NCBI GenBank assembly: GCA_018241125.1
Contig: JAFEEL010000017.1
Span: 1 to 52,548 of the forward strand
Direction of reading: 5' to 3'
Origin: Pseudomonadota bacterium
GTDB lineage: Bacteria > Pseudomonadota > Gammaproteobacteria > Xanthomonadales > Xanthomonadaceae
Length of the DNA: 52,548 bases
Shown here: positions 1 through 8,112 of the stretch, piece by piece
Layout of the letters: the number at the start of each line of letters is the position of its first letter
Numbering within the stretch: the stretch's first letter is position 1
Position numbers and translations under genes: made by a program
The notes under the pieces: model-generated
The model's input: the letters and a program-made list of their open reading frames with translations, nothing else
Told to the model about the DNA's origin: nothing
The model's database searches: none

Positions 1-1
1 C

Positions 2-124
2 ATCGCCTTGCACAACGGCAATCCCAAACCTTTCGTCTGGACCGCCAAGGCCAACGACATCCTGCAGAAAGTCATCCGTGCCAATCGACGCCTTGGTTCA
101 AAGAATAACGAAGCACTACACTAG
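2..124 (+). mobile_element. IS630-family transposase, C-terminal end (partial at window edge)
   Basis: The first 40 codons of the window read as the end of an IS630-type transposase: IALHNGNPKPFVWTAKAND, then ILQKVIRANRR. The 'H-N-x-x-P-K-PF-x-WT' block followed by a short basic helix is the usual end of these DDE transposases. The stop codon is the TAG of a CTAG at 121-124. IS630-family elements insert at TA, often within CTAG, and in some members the duplicated TA supplies the transposase stop, so the element boundary probably lies here. The ORF overlaps the end of the minus-strand kinase gene, whose stop lies inside the IS. The rest of the element is outside the window. Confidence 0.75.
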
Positions 125-2731
125 CGCTTGCAGGTTATTGCGGGCGTCGCCGGAACTCGGACCCGCCTGTTCGCTGATTTTCCAGGCATCCAGCAGATCC
201 TGCTCGGCCGCGGCGAACTGGCCGATGCCGGCGCGCGCTTGGCCCAGGTGTACGAGATAACGCGCGAGCCTCCAGGGCACGACGGCAAGCAATGCGCGGG
301 CTTGTTTCTCGCCGGCACCAAGCGTGTCTGCGGCTTCCGCGAATCGTCCTTGTGCCAGCGGCGTGGCCGCGTGGTCGTCAATGGCAATCGCAGCGTCCAG
401 GCGCTCGCGCGACGACATCAGGTCCAATGGGCTACTGGGCTGCCAGTTCGGCGGCGGCTGCGCAGGCACCCCGAAGTAGGCGAGCCGACGTTGCCATGCA
501 GCCAGTTCGCCAACGACGAGGACATCGCGCATCAAGCGCTCTTCCGAGTAGCTCGCGGCTTGCCGTGGGGGCAGCTTGTCTGTCGCGTCCCTGACGTATT
601 TGTATTCGCGGCGTACTTGTCGTGCCGATTCCGCGAGCGCGGTGCCGCGCGCGAGCGGTTGCACCAGCGCTACGCCGATCATGCGTGCGAGGATGGTGTT
701 CGTGGCCCCATCGGACTTCATCATGCGGGTGCCAATCGTGAGGCAGTCGGCGTGCAACGACCGATCTAGCGTAGCGAGATTTTGCGGAAGGCAGAAGCGT
801 ACCAACGGCGACCATCTCGCCAGCGGCGCGTTGCCTGCGTCGATCGCCGCCAGTGCGTCTATCGCTGACCGGTAGTTGCCGATCATGCGGATGGGGCGGG
901 CCAGCATCGGAGGAACCGGCACCGCGGCGGCGTGAAGCGCATCGAAGTAGGCTTTCATGTTCGCGATGAAGTACTCGTCGAAACGGTTTCGCCGTGCAGC
1001 CTCGTGTATGGCCTTGCGCTTCAAGGTCGTGTCGTCCGTATTGATGGCCAGCAAGAGCCAGGAATACATGTTGTCCGGATCGACGCGCACCATCTGTGCA
1101 GCTGCCTGCGGAAACAGACAAATTGCCTTGCCGTTCGTCCACGGGCAGTAGATCGCGGCTGCCTGCCAGACGATCGGATCGTTCGGCCGTTCGTTGATCG
1201 CTGCGTGCATGAGCGAGCGGAACGAGGCGATCGCTTTCGGGTCGGTTGCGCTGCCGTAGGCCAGCATCGCCGAATGCAGGAGGCGGTACTTGTCCGATGA
1301 TGTGCGCAAAGCCTGAATGGCATGATGGCGGTAATCGACGCCCAGGGTTGCCACGATGGCCGACAACAACTGGAACAGGTCGCCGTCGTCGCCTTGCGCC
1401 CTGCTCAAGGAAGTTGCGAACGTCGTCAGTGCATCTGCCTGTCGTTCTTCGTCGCCGGGCAGACGTTCGCGGAGGAACGCGATCAACCCGCGTGCCTGAT
1501 CGTTGCTGTCGGTCTTGTCGCCGTGGCGGGTGAACAGCCAGCCGCCGATTTCACTGGCGATCGCCGCGCGGTCGCGCTCTTGCTGCGCGACGGTGCGCTC
1601 TCGCTGCGCCACGTTGCGCTGCGCCAGCGCCTGTCGCCATTGCCAGGTCGTCGCACCCGCGCCGACCAGCAGCGCCAGCATCGCCGCGGCGATCGCACCG
1701 GCCAGTCGCGGTTCGCGGCGTGCCCAGCGTCCCAATCGCTGCATCGCGCCCAGCGGGCGTACGCTGACCGCACGCCCCTCGACGAAGCGCGTCAGGTCAT
1801 CGGCGAGTTCCTGGGCGCTGGCGTACCGCTGCGCCGGATCCTTCTCCAGACACTTCAGGCAAATCGCTTCCAGATCGGTGGGGATGTCCTTGCGCAACGA
1901 GCGCGGCGCAGTCGGGCTCTGGGTCACCACGCGCTCGAGGGTGGCCTGCGGGTCGGTCCCGCGGAACGGCGGTTGTCCAGTCAGGGTCTCGTACAGGATC
2001 GCGCCGAGCCCGTAGATGTCGGTGGCGGTGGTGAGCGGATGCATCTCCAGCGTGGCCTGTTCGGGGGCCATGTAGCTGGGCGTTCCCGATACCTCGTTGC
2101 TGCCGCCGTCGTGGCCGGCGTCGACGCGGCGCGCCAGCCCGAAGTCGGCGATCAGCGGCGTGCCGTCCTGCGTCAGCAGCACGTTCGCCGGCTTCAGATC
2201 CAGATGCAGCACGCCCAGTCGGTGCGCGTAGTCCATCGCCTCGGCGAGTGTGCGCAGCAGCTTGGCGGCTTCCATCGCCGGCAGCGGGCCTTGCGCGTTC
2301 AGGCGTTGGGCCAGGCTACGGCCCTCGATCAGGCGCATCGAGAAGTAGTTGAGTCCCTCGCGATGGCCGAACTCGTAGATCTCCACGATGTTCGGATGCT
2401 GCATGCGTGCGGCACTGCGCGCTTCACGACGGAAGCGTTCGACGAACTCATCGGAGGCCCATGGGCCGGCGGCGAGCAGTTTGATCGCCACGTCGCGTTC
2501 CAGCCCGTGCTGGCGCGCGCGATACACCACGCCCATACCGCCCTGGCCGATCTTCTCGATCAACTCGTAGTCGCCGAAGCGGCGCTGTTGCGGATCGGAC
2601 AGGTCGATGGCCATTTCCTCGGGCGACAACCACGCCAGCGGGCGCGATGTGTCGATGACCTGGGTGTGGCTGCCGAAGGCGAACTCGGCGAAGGCCTCGG
2701 TATGGCCGTGTTGCGGGTCGGGCGTGGTCAT
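116..2731 (-). CDS. Membrane Ser/Thr protein kinase of an ECF-associated operon, C-terminus cut by the IS
   Basis: 871-aa PknB-type kinase. The kinase domain spans about residues 55-320: glycine loop IGQGGMGVVYRA, ATP-binding Lys84 (VAIK), catalytic loop HLDLKPANVLL with Asp178, DFG at 196-198, then GTPSYMAPEQ. The usual HRD arginine is leucine (HLD), so it is a non-RD kinase. One membrane helix at about 342-361 separates the cytoplasmic kinase from a large, mostly helical C-terminal part with TPR-like stretches. It is the last gene of an ECF sigma-unknown-kinase operon and its ATG overlaps the previous stop (ATGA). The C-terminus ends abruptly after RNNLQALV, and the stop lies inside the IS630 end at 116-118, so the original C-terminus is probably lost. 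Kinases in such operons are known to phosphorylate and switch on their ECF partner; that role here is inferred. Confidence 0.88.
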   Translation of the reverse strand: MTTPDPQHGHTEAFAEFAFGSHTQVIDTSRPLAWLSPEEMAIDLSDPQQRRFGDYELIEKIGQGGMGVVYRARQHGLERDVAIKLLAAGPWASDEFVERFRREARSAARMQHPNIVEIYEFGHREGLNYFSMRLIEGRSLAQRLNAQGPLPAMEAAKLLRTLAEAMDYAHRLGVLHLDLKPANVLLTQDGTPLIADFGLARRVDAGHDGGSNEVSGTPSYMAPEQATLEMHPLTTATDIYGLGAILYETLTGQPPFRGTDPQATLERVVTQSPTAPRSLRKDIPTDLEAICLKCLEKDPAQRYASAQELADDLTRFVEGRAVSVRPLGAMQRLGRWARREPRLAGAIAAAMLALLVGAGATTWQWRQALAQRNVAQRERTVAQQERDRAAIASEIGGWLFTRHGDKTDSNDQARGLIAFLRERLPGDEERQADALTTFATSLSRAQGDDGDLFQLLSAIVATLGVDYRHHAIQALRTSSDKYRLLHSAMLAYGSATDPKAIASFRSLMHAAINERPNDPIVWQAAAIYCPWTNGKAICLFPQAAAQMVRVDPDNMYSWLLLAINTDDTTLKRKAIHEAARRNRFDEYFIANMKAYFDALHAAAVPVPPMLARPIRMIGNYRSAIDALAAIDAGNAPLARWSPLVRFCLPQNLATLDRSLHADCLTIGTRMMKSDGATNTILARMIGVALVQPLARGTALAESARQVRREYKYVRDATDKLPPRQAASYSEERLMRDVLVVGELAAWQRRLAYFGVPAQPPPNWQPSSPLDLMSSRERLDAAIAIDDHAATPLAQGRFAEAADTLGAGEKQARALLAVVPWRLARYLVHLGQARAGIGQFAAAEQDLLDAWKISEQAGPSSGDARNNLQALV

Positions 2732-3336
2732 GGGGTCGGCTCCGTTGCGATCAGGGAATCACGCAGGCGGCGGCGCAGCAAGTCGCGCGCTTCGCGGTCG
2801 GGCGCCCACAGCCGCAGGGCGGCGTCGATGCGCTCGTGCAGGCGCCGGCGCAGGCGCGTCAGCGCGAGCGCGAGGGCCGCCTCGCCGCCGTCGAGACGGG
2901 TGGTCAAGTCGGCCCGTTGTACTTCCGTAGGCTCGACGTGCAGGAAGGGTCGCAGCGCGGTGAACCACGCGACGTGACCGGCGCAGGCCGCCTCGCGTTC
3001 GACCTCGGCAACGGCGGTTTCCATCATCGTGTGTGCGAACGCACTAATGAACGCCGCTGCGTCCGGTGTGCTCCGTGGTGCGAGTTGGCGGTGAAGGGCA
3101 ACGGACAATTCGCCCAGTCGCTCGACGCGATGTTCGGACGGAGTGTCGCGCAGCCAGTCGCGCAAGGTCCGGGCCGTCAATGCACGGGCGTCGGCGCGAT
3201 CGCGGTCGGCATCGCGCAGCCAGCGGAGCGTGCTGGCTTCGAGCAGCGCCTGCCGGCGCGCCGCATCGGCTTGCGGGTCCGACGGGTGGATGTTGGCGAC
3301 GGTGCGGTTTGGTGGATCGAAGGTCTGGTTCGGCAT
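2728..3336 (-). CDS. Unknown protein between ECF sigma factor and Ser/Thr kinase
   Basis: 202-aa, Arg/Ala/Asp-rich, apparently soluble and helical protein with no signal peptide and no motif I can name. It is charged throughout (for example RDADRDRADARALTARTLR), which suggests a helical partner-binding protein. A GGAAG lies six bases before the ATG at 3336. Its stop overlaps the kinase start, so the two are translationally coupled. A 237-bp gap separates it from the ECF gene upstream. Its fixed place between a sigma factor and a kinase suggests an adaptor or accessory signalling subunit, but that is only context. Confidence 0.65.
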   Translation of the reverse strand: MPNQTFDPPNRTVANIHPSDPQADAARRQALLEASTLRWLRDADRDRADARALTARTLRDWLRDTPSEHRVERLGELSVALHRQLAPRSTPDAAAFISAFAHTMMETAVAEVEREAACAGHVAWFTALRPFLHVEPTEVQRADLTTRLDGGEAALALALTRLRRRLHERIDAALRLWAPDREARDLLRRRLRDSLIATEPTP

Positions 3337-3573
3337 GGCGGCTTCCGGGGTGGCTCATCTCCTCTATGCGTATTGGCGGCAGCGATGACATGGCATGGTT
3401 TTCGGGTTGCGGCGATGTGTGGCAGGCGTGGTTCGACCCGCCCGTACCCGACTTTGTCGATCATGGTGAGGCGCGGATCAAGGCCGAAGGCCGAGGCCGC
3501 GATCGAGCCACGATCTTGACGCGGGGCGGCTCACCACGAACCGGAAGCCTTTATCCGGGCCGGGGCCCAAGGT

Positions 3574-4254
3574 TCAGCCCCGCAGGGCCTGCCGCAACCA
3601 TTGCAGTTCCGCGTCGAGGTCGGTGCCGGGCGGCAGGGTATCGGCCAGTTCGCTGCGCACCAACTGGCGCAAGCGCTCACGCAGACGGCGCACGGCGACG
3701 GCGACGGTGTTCGCTGGCATGCCCAGCGCGGCGCCGATGCGGACGTAGTCGCTGGCTTCAGGCGGTTCGAGCAGGTAACCCTGCACGGCGGCGAACAATT
3801 TCGTCCTTCCGGAACGAGCGACTCCTTCCTTGAGCCGTTCGCGCGCGCGGTGGATCACATGCAGTGCCCAGTCGCGATCGAACTCGTGTTCCGGGTCGGG
3901 CCCCGGACCGGCGATCGAATCCAGCGCGCCCGCGTCGGCCAGACCGGCATCGCGTTTTCGCGCATTCTCGCTGCGCCACGATTGTCGCCAATGGTTGCGT
4001 GCCGCGGCGTAGAGAAAGGCGCGGAACGAGCCAGGGGCGGCGTCGGCGCGATCGGGCAGGCGCTGTTCGAGGAAATGGACAAAGAAGCTCTGGGTGTGGT
4101 CGTCGGCATTCGCACCCGGATCGAGGCGCTGGAAGTGCGCCAGCACGACGGGACGATAGGCTGCGCACAGTTGCGCCAAGGCGGCGTGCGCAGAGCGGCC
4201 CGCGCCGCGCGCGGCGAGGATCAGGCTCCAGCGGGTGGTGGTGGCGTCGCTCAT
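3574..4254 (-). CDS. ECF-type sigma factor linked to a Ser/Thr kinase
   Basis: 226-aa sigma-70 family protein of the ECF type. Region 2 includes FRAFLYAAARNHWRQSWRSE (the recognisable 2.3/2.4 part). Region 4 ends with the helix-turn-helix YVRIGAALGMPANTVAVAVR. Region 2.2 reads ADDHTQSFFVHFLEQRL, the pattern seen in ECFs encoded beside Ser/Thr kinases rather than beside anti-sigma factors. No anti-sigma gene is adjacent; the downstream genes are an unknown protein and the membrane kinase. In the studied kinase-linked systems (EcfP/PknT of Vibrio, EcfK/PknS of Xanthomonas) phosphorylation in region 2 makes the sigma factor bind core polymerase. That mechanism is a reasonable inference here, not shown by sequence alone. 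Confidence 0.85.
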   Translation of the reverse strand: MSDATTTRWSLILAARGAGRSAHAALAQLCAAYRPVVLAHFQRLDPGANADDHTQSFFVHFLEQRLPDRADAAPGSFRAFLYAAARNHWRQSWRSENARKRDAGLADAGALDSIAGPGPDPEHEFDRDWALHVIHRARERLKEGVARSGRTKLFAAVQGYLLEPPEASDYVRIGAALGMPANTVAVAVRRLRERLRQLVRSELADTLPPGTDLDAELQWLRQALRG

Positions 4255-4333
4255 GCACTCGGATGATGGGATCGAGCCAGATGCAAAATTCCGGATCGTC
4301 GATATGTCTGCCGCATACGGCGCTGCCTGGGCA

Positions 4334-4897
4334 TCAGTAGATCAACGGAACCAGCCGCCACGTGCGCCTGCGGTATGCGACCCACGCATCGCCGAAGGTT
4401 GCGGCCAGCGCGGCTTCTTCCACCACGATGCGGCGCACGAACACGACCAGCACCGTGAGCAGCACGATGGCCAGTGTCCAGATGTTGCCGAAGCACAGCA
4501 GATAGCCGACGAACATCAACAGCGAGCCGGTGTAGGAGGGATGGCGCAGCAGCTGATACGGCCCGGCCTCGATCAAGCGGTGGTCGCTGGCGATGGCAAC
4601 CTGCACGGTGAAAAAGCGCCCGAGCACGCGAATCGCCCAGATGCGCAACGCGGTGCCGAGCACGAACAACGCCAGCCCATACGGATACAACGCCTCGGCG
4701 TGTGGCAGGCGTGCGTCGGGCACGGCGTAACCGACCCAGATGCCGATCACGATGGCGGCGGTGATGGCGATCCAGATCAACTGGAAGGTGCCGCGATCCT
4801 TGGTCTGAACGTTTCCGGGCGGGCGCAGGGTGAGCGAGATGGTCGCCTCGACGGCGACGAACACGATGGCGATGACGTTCGGCGACGGCAGCGGCAT
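4334..4897 (-). CDS. Isoprenylcysteine carboxyl methyltransferase-family membrane protein
   Basis: 187-aa integral membrane protein with about five hydrophobic helices. The C-terminal half carries the ICMT/PEMT signature: LIEAGPYQLLRHPSYTGSLL followed by a helix and then VEEAALAATFGDAWVAYRRR, which binds S-adenosylmethionine at the membrane face. Bacterial members methylate unknown lipids or small molecules; the prenyl-protein substrate of the eukaryotic enzyme is not expected here. It stands alone between the ECF gene and the GGDEF gene on the same strand. The substrate cannot be inferred from the context. Confidence 0.82.
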   Translation of the reverse strand: MPLPSPNVIAIVFVAVEATISLTLRPPGNVQTKDRGTFQLIWIAITAAIVIGIWVGYAVPDARLPHAEALYPYGLALFVLGTALRIWAIRVLGRFFTVQVAIASDHRLIEAGPYQLLRHPSYTGSLLMFVGYLLCFGNIWTLAIVLLTVLVVFVRRIVVEEAALAATFGDAWVAYRRRTWRLVPLIY

Positions 4898-5035
4898 GGA
4901 TGACTCCCGAGGGTTGTCGCCAGCCTACACGGGCATGCGGGCATCGGAAACAGCGACCGCCAACTCGCAGCATCCTATGCGGCAACCGCGTCCCGGAGCG
5001 CGCCAATCGATGTGCCGATCGTGCGGCGAGGGCGT

Positions 5036-6190
5036 CTATTCGCGGGCCACCACGCGGTTGCGTCCGCTGCGCTTGGCCTTGATCAGGCGCTGGTCGGCGC
5101 GGCGCAGCAGGTTCGACAAGTCCACCGCATCGACCGGGCAACTGGCCAGCCCGGCGGAGAAGGTGATGGCGATGTCGGTCGCCGCGGGGTCGCCGGCAGC
5201 GCTGGCGTTCAGCGCAAAAGGCGTCGCCGCCACGCGCTTGCGCAGCGCCTCGACCCGTTCCCACGCCGGGCCGATCGACAGCGGCACGAACAGCACGAAC
5301 TCCTCGCCACCCACGCGCATGAGCGCCTCGTCTTCGCCCAGTTGCTCGCGCAACAGTCCGGTGAGGTACTTGAGCGCCAGATCGCCAACCGGGTGACCGT
5401 GGGTGTCGTTGATGCGCTTGAACAGGTCGAGGTCGATGATCGCCAGCGAGCACGACGACTGCGCATCGCGCGCGGCCTCGATCATCTGCGGCACGCGGTG
5501 CATCAGGTAGGATCGGTTGGGCAGGCCGGTCAGGGTGTCGGTGCCCGACAGCAGCACCAGCCGCTGGATGCGATATACCACGACCGCGGTCAGCAACGTC
5601 GCCACGGCGATCAGCACCAGCCGCTGGATCTGCGTCTCGTCGCTGACGATGCCGTAATCAGGCGACGACAGCACCGTGCCGGCAGGGACTTGCGCGAGGA
5701 TCACGGCGGCGAGCAACCCGTACTGCAGCATCGCCAGCAAGCCGGCGAGCAAGGTGACGCGGCCATCGTTGCGCAGCGCGGTGGCGAAGATCGAAAGCAG
5801 GTAGCAGGGCCAGACGATGTTGCTGTTCAGGCCCGCCGCCGGCGAGTGCGTCGCGGCCAGCAGCATCAGCACCAGAGTTTCGGTGCTGATGTCCGATGCG
5901 CTGGTGACGAACGGCAGCCACGGGTAGCGCCGGCGTCGCTTGGCGAGGATCAGCCACAACCACGCCAGCAGCGTTCCGGCGCCGGTTCCGGCCAGCCCCG
6001 CCAGCGATTCGTTCGCGCTGCCACCGCCGAGGTAGTTGATCAACGGCAACAGCATCAGCAGCAAGGTCGCCACCAGCCGGATGCGCGCCACCAGCAACTC
6101 GCCACCGGCACCTACATCCAGGACGATCTCGTCGGGGCGCTCGCGCAGGGAGTTGGCCAACTCGCGAAGGGTTTCGCGCACGGTGGTCAC
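5036..6190 (-). CDS. Membrane-bound diguanylate cyclase (GGDEF)
   Basis: 384-aa protein. Residues about 35-210 form several membrane helices, a MASE-like sensory part of a kind I do not recognise. The C-terminal GGDEF domain (about 212-384) has the substrate and metal elements DTLTGLPNR, DLDLFKRINDTHGHPVGD and an intact GGEEF at 294-298, so it should make cyclic di-GMP from GTP. The inhibitory RxxD site that normally sits nine residues before GGDEF is absent (GEDE instead), so product inhibition through that site is unlikely. It is monocistronic as far as can be seen. The signal it senses is unknown. Confidence 0.9.
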   Translation of the reverse strand: MTTVRETLRELANSLRERPDEIVLDVGAGGELLVARIRLVATLLLMLLPLINYLGGGSANESLAGLAGTGAGTLLAWLWLILAKRRRRYPWLPFVTSASDISTETLVLMLLAATHSPAAGLNSNIVWPCYLLSIFATALRNDGRVTLLAGLLAMLQYGLLAAVILAQVPAGTVLSSPDYGIVSDETQIQRLVLIAVATLLTAVVVYRIQRLVLLSGTDTLTGLPNRSYLMHRVPQMIEAARDAQSSCSLAIIDLDLFKRINDTHGHPVGDLALKYLTGLLREQLGEDEALMRVGGEEFVLFVPLSIGPAWERVEALRKRVAATPFALNASAAGDPAATDIAITFSAGLASCPVDAVDLSNLLRRADQRLIKAKRSGRNRVVARE

Positions 6191-6256
6191 GATTCGGGAT
6201 GTTCCTTGCGGCTGCGATGCGGAATGGGTGCATCATCGCATCCCCCGCAGCGTGCG

Positions 6257-6823
6257 TCAGGCCAGCAGTTCGTACAGGTTCCAAAGGCCCAGGCCGAGGA
6301 ACAGCAGCGCCGCGGTGATGCGTGCGGCGCGCAGCGGGATGCGATGGGCGAAACGCGCGCCCAGCCACACCACCGGCACGTTCGCGGCCAGCATGCCCAC
6401 GGTGGTGCCGGCCACGACCTGCCACAGCGGATGGTACTGCGCGGCCAGCGCAACCGTGGCGATCTGCGTCTTGTCGCCCATCTCGGCCAGGAAGAAGGCG
6501 ATGATGGTGGCGATCACCAATCCGTGCCCGGCACCCTGGTTGGCCGCATCCTCGTCGGCCTTGTCCGGGATCAGCGTCCACGCCGCCATGCCGATGAACG
6601 ACACCACCACCGCCCATTGCAGGGCGCGCGGTGGAATCCACTGCGCCAGCAGCGCGCCCACGCCGCCGGCCAGCGCGTGATTGGCCAGAGTGGCCAGCAG
6701 GATGCCGATGCAGATCGGCCACGGCCGGCGGTACTTCGCGGCCAATGTGAGCGACAGCAACTGCGTCTTGTCGCCGATTTCGGCGATGGCCACCGCGATG
6801 AAGCTGACGAGGAAAGCGTCCAT
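6257..6823 (-). CDS. mneA: UPF0016/TMEM165-type manganese exporter MneA
   Basis: 188-aa, six-helix membrane protein with the two family signatures: AEIGDKTQLLSL near the N-terminus and AEMGDKTQIATV in the second half, the inverted-repeat E-x-G-D-(K/R)-(T/S) motifs of UPF0016/GDT1 proteins. I start it at MDAFLVSF (6823), ten bases after a GGAG. The reading frame stays open for 24 more codons upstream, but that part is riboswitch leader. Bacterial relatives such as Vibrio cholerae MneA export Mn(II). The yybP-ykoY riboswitch in its leader (6900-7020) fits that role: high manganese should switch the gene on. Confidence 0.9.
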   Translation of the reverse strand: MDAFLVSFIAVAIAEIGDKTQLLSLTLAAKYRRPWPICIGILLATLANHALAGGVGALLAQWIPPRALQWAVVVSFIGMAAWTLIPDKADEDAANQGAGHGLVIATIIAFFLAEMGDKTQIATVALAAQYHPLWQVVAGTTVGMLAANVPVVWLGARFAHRIPLRAARITAALLFLGLGLWNLYELLA

Positions 6824-6899
6824 GGGTTCGATCTCCGGGCCGGGCGATGCGTGGACACGGGACACGCGGACGCGCCCGGCACCGGTGGCGTCCACGTCT

Positions 6900-7020
6900 C
6901 CCGGTCTGGCCTCGTCGATGCCGTGGCATCACGTCGTGCGCCATGGCCGATTTCCGCTTTGCGCGGCGGCCAAGCATGTTGACGCACGATCCCGCGGGTA
7001 CGGGCGGCTACTCCCCAGAA
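6900..7020 (-). promoter_or_regulatory. yybP-ykoY manganese riboswitch
   Basis: Read on the minus strand, the leader of mneA contains the conserved pieces of the yybP-ykoY motif in order: GGGGAGTAGCC (7016-7006), CGTCAACATGCTTG (6984-6971) and GAGGCCAGACC (6913-6903), with variable hairpins between them. These are the two internal-loop strands that wrap two metal ions, one specific for Mn2+. About 80 bases remain between the aptamer and the mneA start codon, enough for an expression platform over the Shine-Dalgarno or an intrinsic switch; I cannot tell which. Metal-bound aptamer is expected to raise expression of the exporter. Confidence 0.93.
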
Positions 7021-7032
7021 CACTTCGCGCTC

Positions 7033-7038
7033 ATTATA
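7033..7038 (-). promoter_or_regulatory. -10 element of the mneA riboswitch transcript
   Basis: A perfect TATAAT on the minus strand, so transcription would start near 7026, a few bases before the riboswitch. No good -35 hexamer is visible 16-18 bases upstream. The segment up to the divergent reductase start at 7079 is only about 40 bp, so both genes share this control region. Confidence 0.65.
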
Positions 7039-7078
7039 TAGGTGTCGGCGCCGTGGTGCGCGCCATCGGGAGCGTCGC

Positions 7079-8050
7079 GTGGAATATCGTCGTCTGGGTT
7101 CATCGGGGCTGAAGCTGTCGGCGCTGTCGTTCGGCGCGTGGGTGACGTTCGCCAACCAGCTCGATCGCGGCGCGGCGCGCACGCTGATCGCGCAGGCGTT
7201 CGAGGCCGGCATCAACTTCTTCGACAACGCCGAGACGTATGCCAACGGGCAGGCCGAGCAAATCATGGGCGACGTGATCGCCGACTTGCGCCTGCCGCGC
7301 GATGCGTTTTGCGTGTCGAGCAAGGTGTACTTCGGCGCGTCCGATCACCCGCTGCCCACCCAGAAAGGTCTGTCGCGCAAGCACGTCATCGAGGCCTGCG
7401 AGCAGGCGCTGCGGCGGCTGCGCGTGGAGCATCTGGATCTGTACTACTGCCATCGCCCCGATCCGGACACGCCGATTGCCGAAACCGTGGGCGCGATGGA
7501 TACCCTGATCCGCCAAGGCAAGGTGTTGTATTGGGGTACCTCGGAATGGCCGGTCGAAGCGATTGCCGAGGCGGCGCGAATCGCCAGCGAGCGCGGCCTG
7601 TACGGCCCGACCATGGAGCAGCCCGAATACAACCTGCTGCATCGGCAGCGCGTTGAAACCGAATACGCGCCGCTGTACGAATCCATCGGGCTGGGTACGA
7701 CGATCTGGTCGCCGCTGGCCTCTGGCCTGCTCACTGGAAAATACGACGCCGGCATTCCGGCCGGCTCGCGCATGGCCACGCCCGGCTACGAGTGGTTGGC
7801 GCGCAAGCTGGCATCGGCCGAAGGACAGGCGCAGCTGGTGCGTGCGCGCCGGTTCACCGCACTGGCCGCCGAGCTGGACCACAAGCCCGCGCAGTTGGCG
7901 CTGGCGTGGTGCCTGTGCAAGCCGCACGTGTCCAGCGTCATCCTCGGCGCCAGCCGGCCGGAGCAGTTGGCCGAGAACCTCGGCGCGCTGCAGCTGGCCG
8001 GACGGCTGGACAGGCAGATGCTCGGAAGGATCGAGGCGGCGACCGCCTGA
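7079..8050 (+). CDS. Aldo/keto reductase
   Basis: 323-aa NADPH-dependent oxidoreductase of the group that includes potassium-channel beta subunits. It folds as a TIM barrel, beginning MEYRRLGSSGLKLSALSFG. The catalytic tetrad is visible: Asp49 and Tyr54 (FFDNAETYANG), Lys82 (SSKVYF) and His125 (YYCHRPDPDTP). The nucleotide-binding end has VILGASRPEQLAENLGAL. The start is a GTG. It diverges from the mneA riboswitch promoter. The natural substrate (an aldehyde or ketone) is not predictable. Confidence 0.88.
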   Translation: MEYRRLGSSGLKLSALSFGAWVTFANQLDRGAARTLIAQAFEAGINFFDNAETYANGQAEQIMGDVIADLRLPRDAFCVSSKVYFGASDHPLPTQKGLSRKHVIEACEQALRRLRVEHLDLYYCHRPDPDTPIAETVGAMDTLIRQGKVLYWGTSEWPVEAIAEAARIASERGLYGPTMEQPEYNLLHRQRVETEYAPLYESIGLGTTIWSPLASGLLTGKYDAGIPAGSRMATPGYEWLARKLASAEGQAQLVRARRFTALAAELDHKPAQLALAWCLCKPHVSSVILGASRPEQLAENLGALQLAGRLDRQMLGRIEAATA

Positions 8051-8074
8051 GCCGGCATCCGCCGTTGTCCTCGT

Positions 8075-8080
8075 TATAAT
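8075..8080 (+). promoter_or_regulatory. -10 element for qmcA-nfeD
   Basis: A perfect TATAAT 33 bases before the qmcA ATG, in the 62-bp gap after the aldo/keto reductase gene. The -35 position has no clear TTGACA. Confidence 0.5.
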
Positions 8081-8112
8081 CGTCTTGTCACACCCGACAT
8101 CGGAGCGCTGCC

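Noticed and set aside
1322-2977. 551-codon plus-strand frame opposite the kinase gene
   Set aside because: Composition is a shadow (Arg/Gln/Ala-rich, no motif), while the minus strand encodes a clear kinase.
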